Shown in pieces: positions 15,946-25,478 of a stretch of DNA of 55,635 bases. Below the pieces are notes generated by a model. The model was not told where the DNA came from. It worked only from the letters and a program-made list of their open reading frames with translations, and searched no databases. Where the stretch lies: the IMG/VR virus record IMGVR_UViG_3300026268_000003, positions 1-55,635 of that record; one strand, given 5' to 3'. A program made the translations under genes and the position numbers. The DNA comes from a virus. Position 1 is the stretch's first letter. The number at the start of each line of letters is the position of its first letter.

Positions 15946-18900
15946 TTATTCTACACTTAATTTAGAATCGCCTGATTCTTTTGTTGTTAAAATAGTTGGT
16001 GAAGTTATAATTACTTCTACTGATTCTTTACCATCTGGCGTTGTATCATCCGTCTGTTTACAACCATCAAATAATAAATTTCTTAAAGCTGTAGTACTCT
16101 CATAAAGTGGTGTTACTTCGGCAGGACTTAATGAAGAAGAATTTGAATGATATCTTTGATGTTCTTTAATATTCATATTACCTGCTCTATAAAAACTTTC
16201 TTTAGAATTATAAAAATATTCTTCTATTTTATGATATTCTGATAGTCTCGAACTGCTAATCATAGGTATAGTTACTTCTTCAAAAATACCCTTACCATCT
16301 TGTCCACCAGAATATCCACCATTGTGACCTGCTATATAAGAACCACTATATATGTTATCACCTCTTGTATTATTAGTAAAACTATATAATGATGGCATAA
16401 GGAATGTATCATAAGTATCTATTGTAGTAGAAGAATTGGGGCCATATAAAGATAATGTTGAAAAATCTTCATAAGTGCCACTCCACGAGAATATATCTGA
16501 AAAAATATTTATACTACTTGTGTAGTCATTGTGTTCACCAGTAAAACTTGGATACATAGATTCACTAATGAATCCATCGGTATCAAGATATTGACCAAAA
16601 AAAGATGGTATTACAGACTCACTAACAAATGTTTGATAATAATCTTGTGTACCAACAAAACTTGGATACATAGATTCACTAATGAATGTTTGATAGTAAT
16701 CTTGTGTACCAGTAAAACTTGGGTACATGGATTCGCTAATAAATGTTTGATAGTAATCTTCTGTACCAGTAAAACTTGGATACATAGATTCACTAATGAA
16801 TCCATCAGTATCAAGATATTGACCACTAGCAGATTCGGCATAATTTAAATCAATAAAATCTTCATAATATGTATTTTCAATTTCTGGTGGTTGACCAATA
16901 ATAGCTTTAGAACGTTCAAATATATTTGACTCAATTAAAGTACCTAACGCGGCATTAGCTCGAGCTGGAATTAAACTTTTTATTTGGTCAAATATAGCTT
17001 TATCGTAGAATTTTAAAATTCTCATATAATCCCAAAAACTATTAGGTGAAGTATATTTCTGCCAATATAAATCTTTTATTTTTCTTAATCCACGATAATA
17101 AGTTTTAAATTGGTCTCTTGGGTCACCAATATAATCTGAAAAATCCAAGTTACCCATCGAAAACATAATATCTTCATTTATAACATCAGTTGGTGCAAAG
17201 AAAACACCAAGTTTATTTGAATCTGTACTTGTCAAATCATATGCACTAACTTCATTTCTACTATCTATTGATAATTTACTTCCATATATCAATCTATTTT
17301 CTTCAATTCTTATTTTCGTAGCTCGCCTCATTTGTGGGCCAAAATTTGGAAGTACAAATTGTTCTACGTCTTCAGTATAACCGTAACTATCCCTATCTGG
17401 ATAATTTCTAGCACTACCACTTTGTATATAACTTTGGTCTGCACTTGTATCAAGTATATCAATAGAACCAGTTCCATGATTAGCTTCTTTATTAAACGAA
17501 TATCTTAAAACTAAATCAGTATAAGACGCTGACGGATGATTACCATTATAAGTTTTTGGAGCTCTAACATGATTATCAAAATGAGATTGTGATAAAGGTG
17601 AATTCCAATAACGAAATTCCATCATTGAACCAGTAAATTGATTACCAAATGTTCTTGTAGTATCACCACCAATGTATGCATCGGCATCTTGTTGGAATCT
17701 ATTATTCATTCCTTGTGGAGCACCACCACCACGACCATCTACATTCAAACTTGCAGAAGATTGATAGTAAATTCTATTTCTTGTAGCGTCATATTTTTTA
17801 AGAAATAACTCATAGTCAATATTACGACTATTACCATCGTCTACCATTGGTGCCTGACTTGCACTTTTCCTCGTTAACATTACAGACCAGAACTCGTTGT
17901 CGAAAACTGGTAACAATGAAGATGATATTTCTGCGTTAGAAGAACTACCAGTTATAGCAAATGTTAAGTAACCATTGTTGTCTTCTGAACCATCGTCCTT
18001 TAATGTAATTGCCCAATCAGTACCCTTCTGATAAAGTACTTGTTTAAATTCTCCACTACCAGATTGTACTGCTCTAAATCTAAACTCTACCGTATCAGGT
18101 ACTCTACCAGTATTTGTATCATCAGTCCAAGTTGTTTCTACGTGTTGACTACCATAGAAATTTAAAGACCTTCTATATTTACGAGTTACTTCATATGCAG
18201 TATTTTGTTCTGGTAAAACAGGTCCACCATATTCTCTTACACGTAATATTGTTGTTGGTAAACCATAACAACTAATCAATCCTTTTAATGCTCGAGAAGT
18301 ACCCTTTGTTTTTAAGAAATATGGCATATTAACTAATATTCTATTCCAAACTTCTCGTGTAATATCTCTTTCAGACTCGGCTGATGTTTGTACTGCTACA
18401 TTATCAGAACCAGATACTTCTATACCAAGTTGATGTTTTGGTAAACTAATTAAATTTTTACCATCGTAAACTTTCCAACCAAATCCTTTAGCTACTTCAT
18501 GTACTAAATCTCTTGATAATCCTTCATCAACTTTATTAGTACGATGATTTATATCAGTTAAAGCTTTTGTATATAACCATATATCATCAAAATGATGTCC
18601 AATCATATCTACAAATCTAAAAAATTGTTCATTTCTATCATCATCTCTAACATGCAATGGTAAATTGTTTACCAACCTATCTAAATTTTGTCTATCATGT
18701 AAAGATGCACTATCATCGTTTCCAGCTTTCCAACTTAAATATTGACTTGATGTAGTTGGAGCTAAAACATATGGATTAAGTAAAGTTCCTGTACCACTTA
18801 CTTTTGGCCAAGAAGTATCATGTAATTCTCCAAGTGAACTTGTTGTATAAGATGAAGATTGAAAATACATATACTTTTCAAATCCATCAAAACTATTTTT

Positions 18901-21900
18901 AACTTCACGTACACTTCTTTCTGCACTTCTTATATCAGATGTTGAACCACTTATAGGTATAAGTGAAGAACTTAAATTATTATAATGTTCTATACGTTTA
19001 ATTTTATATTCAAAATTATCATATCTTTTTTGTATAGAACTAAATTTTACAAAGTTTTCGTAATTAGTATAATCGTGATTCAATTCTACACTCAAATCAC
19101 TTTGACTAATAAATTTATCTTCTAACTCGCTAGCAACATCAGAATTACTTGATACAATATTTTGTCTATTTTTCCAATCAGTTCTTGTACTTTCAAATGG
19201 AAGTTCTGTAGACCAATAATCTGGTTGTCTCAATACTATACCATCTATTTTTTCATCAACAAAATCTATTAAATTAATAACTTTGGCAAGTGGTGGTAAC
19301 ATTTCTCTTGAAACCCACACAAAATCCTTTTCATTAACACTTTTGGGTAATGGTCTATATAATTTAAAAACTACAGAATTTGGCCAATTTTTAAAACTTA
19401 AATTATCACTTCTAAAATTTGTTACTAATGAAACTCTATCACTACCTAAATTTATAAGTGTTCTCAAATCTCTTTTTTCTTTTAATCTCCAATTAGATTG
19501 TGCTCTTTTAAATGGATATTCCCATTCTTTTCCATGGGCCCACTCACCATCTTCGGCTTCATTTGGAGCTGGTGTACCAGGATTACCCCACACGTGTTTA
19601 ACAAATTGAGCTTCTTCTGCCCAACTCCTATCAACTTCTATAATTGTTGGTGATATAACATCAGTAATTTGTGCAACATATGGTTCATATGTTGGAATAT
19701 ATTTTACATCATCAACATAAATAATTTTATGTGTAGTACTAATATTCCCACTATTATCTCTTACACTAGCTTTAGCTACATAAGCACCTGGTCGTCTATA
19801 TCGTTTACGTTCAGTAAAAGTTTCTGTATCATGATATATTTTATCTTCTAACTCAACATCCTTTTCTATAACATCAGAACCATCTCCAAAATCAAATTCA
19901 TACTTTACAATTTGACCATCCACATCTTTAGCACTGATAATAAATGTCATTTCATTTTCTATATCAGAACTATTTTCTTCTTTACCATACGCGAACATAG
20001 TAATAGTAGCCGCTTCATTTGGAAATATTGTTACTTCACGTGAAGTTGTTTTAGTGTATGTATCTATACCATCACTATATAAAGTAGTTAATGTGACTTG
20101 ATATGACCCAGGCGATTTATATATATGACTTGGTGGTATATCTTCACCTTCCGTTTCATCAAACTCACCATCACCCCATTCCCATAAATTCTTAACTGGA
20201 GTTGGTTCAGTTTTTACAGCAATTTTTGTTTGAAATGCGTCAACATCACCATCAATATATCGTAAAAACATATTTACTGTATAAATACCTGGCTGACTAT
20301 AAATATGATTATATGGTTCTATATTACCTGGTTCACATAATTGTTCATCGTATGTACCATCACCCCATTGCCATAATACACTATCAGCTATATGTGGAAT
20401 ATACATACAAGACCCATCATCAACGGCCGCCCATGGAATCCAATTCATAGCTCTATCATCAACACACCCATTTAAATTTAATTCTGGTAATTCACTAACA
20501 AATGGTGGTGGTGGATATTGTGCAATAGAAAATGGTGAAATTGTTCTACTACTTGTTAACCAAGCTTGATAATCATTTAATTGGTCTTGTGAAATTTGTC
20601 CTAATGAAATAGCGGTAGTAAACCAATCATATAAAGGATGAGCTGGCTGAAATTCATTAGGTAACATTTGACCATAAGTACCACTATCTGGGTCACTATC
20701 GTATAATGGAATTAAATCTGGCCCATAAATTTCTGTCCACGTAATTATTTCTTCTTCAAATTGAGTTACTGTTGCATTAAATTCATTTATTTGTGCTAAT
20801 AAATTTTGGTGTATCTCTATAACTGCTTGTACACCAATCCCATTTTCAGTAGCTATATCACCATAATTTATACCACCGGCTCCAGCGTAACCAGAGTCTT
20901 GTTGTTCCATTAATGTAAATAACCCTATACCACTACCATTTTGACCATATAAAAGACCATCAGATATACCTTGTATATCAAGGTCTTCTGGGTCAGGTGG
21001 CCCATAAGAACCAACTTGAAATACAAATGGTTTTATTGCAACTTGTGGTATTGGAGCAATTTTAAAATCACTAGCTACCCATTCATTATACGCATCTATG
21101 TCGGCCGGTGTTAATGAACCAAGATTTAATTCAGTTTGTATCCACCAATTTTCTAATGGAGTTTGAGCGGGCGAAATAGTTTGTCCATTACTAAATGTAA
21201 ATTGAGTTAAACCTAATGCCGCAAAATAATCATCACCTATTGCTACTTCTCTAATATCATGAATGGGAACAAAAAATGCACCCAACCAATTAGGAGTCAT
21301 AGTTGAGGCTGGTGGACTAAATTTTACATCAACCCTATCACCAGGTACTATATCATAAAAAGTTCCATCTTGACCTTGTAATGTATTTTCTTGTAAATTT
21401 ATTGGTGATTCACCAGTACTTGTTATTTCATAAAAATCAACTTGATTATCAGTATATGTTTCTACAACTGGGTCTAATACAACTTCTTCTGTAGTTATAT
21501 CTATTTCAAAATTTGTCGCTTGAATTCCATTAATCTCGTCTTGTACATTAGCCGAAAATCCCATATTATCAATAGTATCTACAAAATATTCTTCACCATT
21601 GTCAAGTCTAAACGTATCACCTATTTGAATATTATATGTTGCAGGCAAAGGTACATATGGTTCTGGTACACCAGCATTAAGTGCCGCTGTATTTGCAATT
21701 TGAAAAGAATTACCAACACCAACTAATGTAAATTCACCATCACTAAAACTAAGTGTTGATGGAACTTCTACTGTAGACGTACCATCATCACCAAAAAAAT
21801 CTGACGCGGCTGATGTATAAGAAGTATCAAGTCTAATTAACCTTGTTTGATTCCTTTCAATAATAGTACCTCTGACCCACGTATCAGAGTCACCAGGAAA

Positions 21901-22182
21901 TACACCTGCAGGTAAAGGTGGTGGGTCAATTGGTTCTGGTTCATATTCTACAACTTCTGGTAAATCTGCGGATACTGGTGGTTCTTCTGAATCTGGAACT
22001 GGATTACTTTCTACTGGAACATCATCGAATGTATCGTCTTGTGTTGGTGGTGGATTTGTATTTGTAAAGTCAAATGGGTCTTTTTGTATATTATAAGGCC
22101 AGTTTGGCCCAAAGTCTCCCTCGTCTTGTGGCTCAAGCATCCGTAATATTAATGTATCTTTTTTTCCACCCCATCTAATCAT
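15946..22182 (-). CDS. Giant tail/baseplate protein with PKD domains and tandem repeats
   Basis: 2078 residues. It opens with MIRWGGKKDTLILRMLEPQ, an N-terminal motif shared with the two smaller proteins at 23186 and 24222. Residues ~580-600 hold a GCVDDRAMN...DDGSC repeat like those in marine Bacteroidetes secreted proteins. Three PKD domains follow (WQWGDGTYDE, WEWGDGEFDE, EFDFGDGSD). About residues 1370-1560 look like a laminin-G/concanavalin sandwich, and residues ~1780-1890 hold five 19-residue repeats (FISESMYPSF). Most likely a large baseplate-linked adhesin or fibre; PKD and LamG-type folds suggest glycan binding. No T4 homologue named. Confidence 0.75.
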   Translation of the reverse strand: MIRWGGKKDTLILRMLEPQDEGDFGPNWPYNIQKDPFDFTNTNPPPTQDDTFDDVPVESNPVPDSEEPPVSADLPEVVEYEPEPIDPPPLPAGVFPGDSDTWVRGTIIERNQTRLIRLDTSYTSAASDFFGDDGTSTVEVPSTLSFSDGEFTLVGVGNSFQIANTAALNAGVPEPYVPLPATYNIQIGDTFRLDNGEEYFVDTIDNMGFSANVQDEINGIQATNFEIDITTEEVVLDPVVETYTDNQVDFYEITSTGESPINLQENTLQGQDGTFYDIVPGDRVDVKFSPPASTMTPNWLGAFFVPIHDIREVAIGDDYFAALGLTQFTFSNGQTISPAQTPLENWWIQTELNLGSLTPADIDAYNEWVASDFKIAPIPQVAIKPFVFQVGSYGPPDPEDLDIQGISDGLLYGQNGSGIGLFTLMEQQDSGYAGAGGINYGDIATENGIGVQAVIEIHQNLLAQINEFNATVTQFEEEIITWTEIYGPDLIPLYDSDPDSGTYGQMLPNEFQPAHPLYDWFTTAISLGQISQDQLNDYQAWLTSSRTISPFSIAQYPPPPFVSELPELNLNGCVDDRAMNWIPWAAVDDGSCMYIPHIADSVLWQWGDGTYDEQLCEPGNIEPYNHIYSQPGIYTVNMFLRYIDGDVDAFQTKIAVKTEPTPVKNLWEWGDGEFDETEGEDIPPSHIYKSPGSYQVTLTTLYSDGIDTYTKTTSREVTIFPNEAATITMFAYGKEENSSDIENEMTFIISAKDVDGQIVKYEFDFGDGSDVIEKDVELEDKIYHDTETFTERKRYRRPGAYVAKASVRDNSGNISTTHKIIYVDDVKYIPTYEPYVAQITDVISPTIIEVDRSWAEEAQFVKHVWGNPGTPAPNEAEDGEWAHGKEWEYPFKRAQSNWRLKEKRDLRTLINLGSDRVSLVTNFRSDNLSFKNWPNSVVFKLYRPLPKSVNEKDFVWVSREMLPPLAKVINLIDFVDEKIDGIVLRQPDYWSTELPFESTRTDWKNRQNIVSSNSDVASELEDKFISQSDLSVELNHDYTNYENFVKFSSIQKRYDNFEYKIKRIEHYNNLSSSLIPISGSTSDIRSAERSVREVKNSFDGFEKYMYFQSSSYTTSSLGELHDTSWPKVSGTGTLLNPYVLAPTTSSQYLSWKAGNDDSASLHDRQNLDRLVNNLPLHVRDDDRNEQFFRFVDMIGHHFDDIWLYTKALTDINHRTNKVDEGLSRDLVHEVAKGFGWKVYDGKNLISLPKHQLGIEVSGSDNVAVQTSAESERDITREVWNRILVNMPYFLKTKGTSRALKGLISCYGLPTTILRVREYGGPVLPEQNTAYEVTRKYRRSLNFYGSQHVETTWTDDTNTGRVPDTVEFRFRAVQSGSGEFKQVLYQKGTDWAITLKDDGSEDNNGYLTFAITGSSSNAEISSSLLPVFDNEFWSVMLTRKSASQAPMVDDGNSRNIDYELFLKKYDATRNRIYYQSSASLNVDGRGGGAPQGMNNRFQQDADAYIGGDTTRTFGNQFTGSMMEFRYWNSPLSQSHFDNHVRAPKTYNGNHPSASYTDLVLRYSFNKEANHGTGSIDILDTSADQSYIQSGSARNYPDRDSYGYTEDVEQFVLPNFGPQMRRATKIRIEENRLIYGSKLSIDSRNEVSAYDLTSTDSNKLGVFFAPTDVINEDIMFSMGNLDFSDYIGDPRDQFKTYYRGLRKIKDLYWQKYTSPNSFWDYMRILKFYDKAIFDQIKSLIPARANAALGTLIESNIFERSKAIIGQPPEIENTYYEDFIDLNYAESASGQYLDTDGFISESMYPSFTGTEDYYQTFISESMYPSFTGTQDYYQTFISESMYPSFVGTQDYYQTFVSESVIPSFFGQYLDTDGFISESMYPSFTGEHNDYTSSINIFSDIFSWSGTYEDFSTLSLYGPNSSTTIDTYDTFLMPSLYSFTNNTRGDNIYSGSYIAGHNGGYSGGQDGKGIFEEVTIPMISSSRLSEYHKIEEYFYNSKESFYRAGNMNIKEHQRYHSNSSSLSPAEVTPLYESTTALRNLLFDGCKQTDDTTPDGKESVEVIITSPTILTTKESGDSKLSVE
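16537..16830 (-). repeat. Tandem 57-bp coding repeats
   Basis: Five imperfect 57-bp units encode 19-residue repeats with the core F(I/V)SESMYPSF, spaced by GTxDYYQT or GQYLDTDG. The SGQYLDTDG spacer occurs at both ends of the array. Near-identical DNA suggests recent duplication and possible copy-number change. Confidence 0.85.
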
Positions 22183-22184
22183 AA

Positions 22185-23144
22185 TTAGTCTCCACTACCA
22201 ATCATAGAAGTAACAAAATCATATTCATCTGGACCTGTACTTGATGGTTGATATTTGGGTACTGCTTTATTAATTGTGGGAATAACTTGTCTTTCATATG
22301 GAATTAAAGGCTCAGTAGGTTGTGGAATCTCATCTGAAATAGCCGAAGGTATATCTTTTGTAAGAATTAATCTTGGTTCTTCATAAACTCTTCGTTCAAT
22401 ATGTGTTATATAACCTCTATCGAAAATAAATTCACCACCAACAGATTTTTTTGTAAATTGTTTACTTCGTGGTAATCCTTGTAATCTAATTGTTTTACCA
22501 CCAGGGCCATCTGGAAAAGTCATATCTACATTTAAATTTTTAGTACCCCAATGTTTTATTGTATGTCTTAAATTATTAAAAGATTCTTTAAATCTATCAC
22601 TATCAATATTATTTGGTACTAACCTAATTTCTTTTCTATCTTCTGAAATTTTATGTATCCAAGCAGAATTATTTTTTATTAACAATTCTTTTCTACGTTC
22701 AACTTCTTCGCCCTTAACTCCACTATAAATTAAATTATCATCATCAATATACCAAGGTAAGTCGGCGTTGTCTGGATATAATCTTTTTGGACCAGTATAA
22801 ACTTCGTTGTTGTGTGCATAAACTAATATAGTTTCATCAGTACCAAACTCTTCTCTTAAAAAATTATAACTAACTTGATATTTACCTCTCACATAACCTT
22901 TACTTCGTAAATCATTGCCTGGTTTTACTATTACATTATTACTTTCTATTGTATAATCTTTTGTAATAAAACTTTCAATTAAATTTTTTCCAGTAGCGTC
23001 ATAAATGTGACATTCAATATAATCATGAACTCCACCTTGACCAGATAAAAATGGAGGCCAATCATAACCAGGCATACCTACTTGTCTATTGCCACCAACT
23101 TCTAAAAGTTGTTTATCTTTTGGTTTTAATCTATGAACTGCCAT
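22185..23144 (-). CDS. Virion structural protein, unknown
   Basis: 319 residues. The N-terminal half has beta-strand segments and the motif PGYDWPPFLSGQGGVHDYIECHIYD; the C-terminus is Pro-rich and flexible (PQPTEPLIPYERQVIPTI). It lies 2 bp from the start of the giant repeat protein, between tail genes, so it is probably a tail or baseplate component that helps assemble the giant protein. No recognised domain or active site. Confidence 0.55.
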   Translation of the reverse strand: MAVHRLKPKDKQLLEVGGNRQVGMPGYDWPPFLSGQGGVHDYIECHIYDATGKNLIESFITKDYTIESNNVIVKPGNDLRSKGYVRGKYQVSYNFLREEFGTDETILVYAHNNEVYTGPKRLYPDNADLPWYIDDDNLIYSGVKGEEVERRKELLIKNNSAWIHKISEDRKEIRLVPNNIDSDRFKESFNNLRHTIKHWGTKNLNVDMTFPDGPGGKTIRLQGLPRSKQFTKKSVGGEFIFDRGYITHIERRVYEEPRLILTKDIPSAISDEIPQPTEPLIPYERQVIPTINKAVPKYQPSSTGPDEYDFVTSMIGSGD

Positions 23145-23185
23145 TTTAAGCTTCCAATAATATTATTTCCATACTGCCAAATCAT

Positions 23186-24208
23186 TCAAAAATCGAAGGG
23201 GTCAGATGTTTGGCTGTATGTAGTACCAACATCTTCTGCAAAATCAAAGGGGTCGGCATGTCGTGTACTTACATTATATGTAAATGTTCCATTTCCAACA
23301 TCTAATGTTACAGTTATACCTGCGTTACTCTGTAACTTAGTATTGAATTGTCCCATACCTTGATGAATATTATTCGTTTGAAGTCTAACTTGTACAACAT
23401 CACCATCATTAACAGATAAAGATTGTGCTCCCCATTCACCATCATTTACTTTAAATTGTGTATTAACACCTGTTGAACCTTGTCTAACATTAGCTTGTAC
23501 TTCTTGATTAATACCAGATATAGTTCGTGGTGCACTTTCAGCCCAATTTGGACGAGACCATACATCAAGTTCTTCTGACGGGAATGTAAATGGGTCTGGT
23601 GTTAAAATTGGATTTTCTGTAGCAACTGGTGTTGGTGTTGGAGCTGGTATTGTATATCCTCCAGTAATTGTTTGTTGTCCACCTATAGGATTACCAGGTG
23701 GAGCAATATTAAATACTGAATAATCTACACCAAACATAACAGGAACATCAACTTTACCATTATCATTAGCAACAATTTGTGTAACAAGTGTTTCTACAAT
23801 TTCTCTTGTAGGTTCAAGTTTATAATGAGCTGCATTTACAGTTCCTTCTGGTAATGGTTGTGGTTGTATTTGAATATTAATTGAAAAATCATTACTCATT
23901 ACACCATCAACTGACGCTCTAAAATTACCATTACCAAGTTCCACAACTTCTGCCGCGGATACTATATATAATCCAGTACTCGAATCTACTACATCTGAAA
24001 ATACTAATTCAAGATTGGCATCTGTTCCACCAGTTATTTTAAAAATCTTTAAATCTACAGCTGTAGCTGGTACAGTAACTTCTGTTGTCCCAGTAGGAAT
24101 TACAGTACTTTGTGTTTGTTGTTGAATATTATCATTTAAAGTATCTTGTTCCGAAATCATTCTTAATACTTTTGTATTATTTTTTCCACCCCATAATAAC
24201 TTTGACAT
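23186..24208 (-). CDS. Tail protein with shared WGGKxNT N-terminal motif
   Basis: 340 residues from the ATG at 24208, which has an AAGGAG site 10 bp upstream; longer readings (to 24292) start inside the upstream gene without a better site. The N-terminus MSKLLWGGKNNTKVLRMISE repeats the motif of the genes at 24222 and 15946. The rest is Thr/Pro/Gln-rich beta structure and the C-terminus carries two DPFDF sequences, also present near the N-terminus of the giant protein. Probably a virion decoration or fibre-attachment protein. Confidence 0.6.
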   Translation of the reverse strand: MSKLLWGGKNNTKVLRMISEQDTLNDNIQQQTQSTVIPTGTTEVTVPATAVDLKIFKITGGTDANLELVFSDVVDSSTGLYIVSAAEVVELGNGNFRASVDGVMSNDFSINIQIQPQPLPEGTVNAAHYKLEPTREIVETLVTQIVANDNGKVDVPVMFGVDYSVFNIAPPGNPIGGQQTITGGYTIPAPTPTPVATENPILTPDPFTFPSEELDVWSRPNWAESAPRTISGINQEVQANVRQGSTGVNTQFKVNDGEWGAQSLSVNDGDVVQVRLQTNNIHQGMGQFNTKLQSNAGITVTLDVGNGTFTYNVSTRHADPFDFAEDVGTTYSQTSDPFDF

Positions 24209-24221
24209 TTTCAATTTCTCC

Positions 24222-24521
24222 TTAGATATAATCCGCATCTGATTGTTCATTATATTTTTGGTCTTGTTCTTCAGCCCAATTTTGAGTAGCATCTACTTCA
24301 TGAGTTTGTTCTTGAATTGGATTATTAAGCCAATTTATAGTTAAACTACCCCACGCGGTTAAATTACCAGGCGTAACTAACACTTGATTAATTGGATAAC
24401 TTTGTGTTTCTCCCGTAGGTTCAATATATGTTGTAGTTGTTGTTCCACCAGTATCGGCTTGTAACATCCTTAATACTTTTGTATTCTTTTTTCCACCCCA
24501 TATTAATTTATAATTTTTCAT
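24222..24521 (-). CDS. Small tail protein with shared WGGKxNT N-terminal motif
   Basis: 99 residues starting MKNYKLIWGGKKNTKVLRML, clearly related at its N-terminus to the 23186 and 15946 products. The remainder is acidic and Gln/Asn-rich with no fold recognised (ends EQDQKYNEQSDADYI). It may be a shortened duplicate of the neighbouring gene. A ribosome site (TAAGGAG) precedes the ATG. Confidence 0.55.
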   Translation of the reverse strand: MKNYKLIWGGKKNTKVLRMLQADTGGTTTTTYIEPTGETQSYPINQVLVTPGNLTAWGSLTINWLNNPIQEQTHEVDATQNWAEEQDQKYNEQSDADYI

Positions 24522-24530
24522 ATTAACTCC

Positions 24531-25478
24531 TTAATATCCTATTTTATTTTGTGAGTTAAAAGACTTACCACCAGATTTTCGTACTGGAGCTGGTCTTGAA
24601 CTATTACCCGTTACTCCTCTAACATCATCTACTCCAACCGCGTTTCTTCGGTTTTGAACCGCGGTATCTCTAGCTAAAGCACCTTCACTTTTTATTTCTT
24701 TATTAACTTCTTTTTCATATTCAACTCTTTGTTCTTCATTCTTAATATCACCAGGTCTTGCTAACATTGGTTCACCAACTAATTGATTAGCTAATAATCT
24801 AACTTGATGAACTGATTTAGCTACTTGGCCAGTAATTTGATATAAAGTTTCCATAACTGGTTTACCATCTTCTAATCTTTCTCTAATTTGTTGTAATTTA
24901 TCTTCATCTAATCTATCCATCGTTGGAACAAAAAAATCATTATCCCTATGAGTACCAAGTAATGCTTCGGCGTTACGCATTCTTGTATTAGTAATTGCTG
25001 GCCCTTGTTTTATACTATCATATAATGCTGGGTTCAACGTTACAACATCTTTACTTTTAAACCCCATCATATAAACTAAATCCATATTTTGGATTGGATA
25101 TTTTACATCATCTTGAAATAAACATAATGTTTTACTACCAGGTTTAGTTATTAATCTTCCATCCTTTATAGTTATAAATGGTTTATCATCTAACGTAAAA
25201 TCTCTATCAATAACTTCTTCAAGAATTTCATTTTTCATTTCATGATTTCTATAAACCATGTTATTATAAACATATTGATGTGGTGCTTCTAATCCCATTC
25301 CAGTTCTAACATCTTCATATGATTGTAATTCACCATCAATTTCATATGGTTGTGCTGAACCTGTAATTTTAGCTTTTGTCAACGCCGAATCAAGTTTTAA
25401 TTCATACTCTTTCTCATCTGCGTTAGCAAGTGATTTAAAATATTCATTATTATATAATTCTTTTGCTGTATATGGCAC
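24531..25478 (-). CDS. Structural protein, unknown
   Basis: 315 residues, mostly charged and helical, with segments such as MDRLDEDKLQQIRERLEDG and a basic Gly/Ser/Asn tail (APVRKSGGKSFNSQNKIGY). The ATG overlaps the stop of the DNRLRE-like gene by one base. No enzyme motif. The tail-gene context suggests a baseplate or tail-assembly role. Confidence 0.5.
   Translation of the reverse strand: MPYTAKELYNNEYFKSLANADEKEYELKLDSALTKAKITGSAQPYEIDGELQSYEDVRTGMGLEAPHQYVYNNMVYRNHEMKNEILEEVIDRDFTLDDKPFITIKDGRLITKPGSKTLCLFQDDVKYPIQNMDLVYMMGFKSKDVVTLNPALYDSIKQGPAITNTRMRNAEALLGTHRDNDFFVPTMDRLDEDKLQQIRERLEDGKPVMETLYQITGQVAKSVHQVRLLANQLVGEPMLARPGDIKNEEQRVEYEKEVNKEIKSEGALARDTAVQNRRNAVGVDDVRGVTGNSSRPAPVRKSGGKSFNSQNKIGY

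Noticed and set aside
16531-16848. 105-aa plus-strand frame over the repeat array
   Set aside because: Antisense product of the repetitive DNA; no ribosome site.
24209-24292. Longer start of the 23186 gene
   Set aside because: Overlaps another gene's coding region, whereas ATG 24208 has AAGGAG and the shared WGGK motif at the N-terminus.
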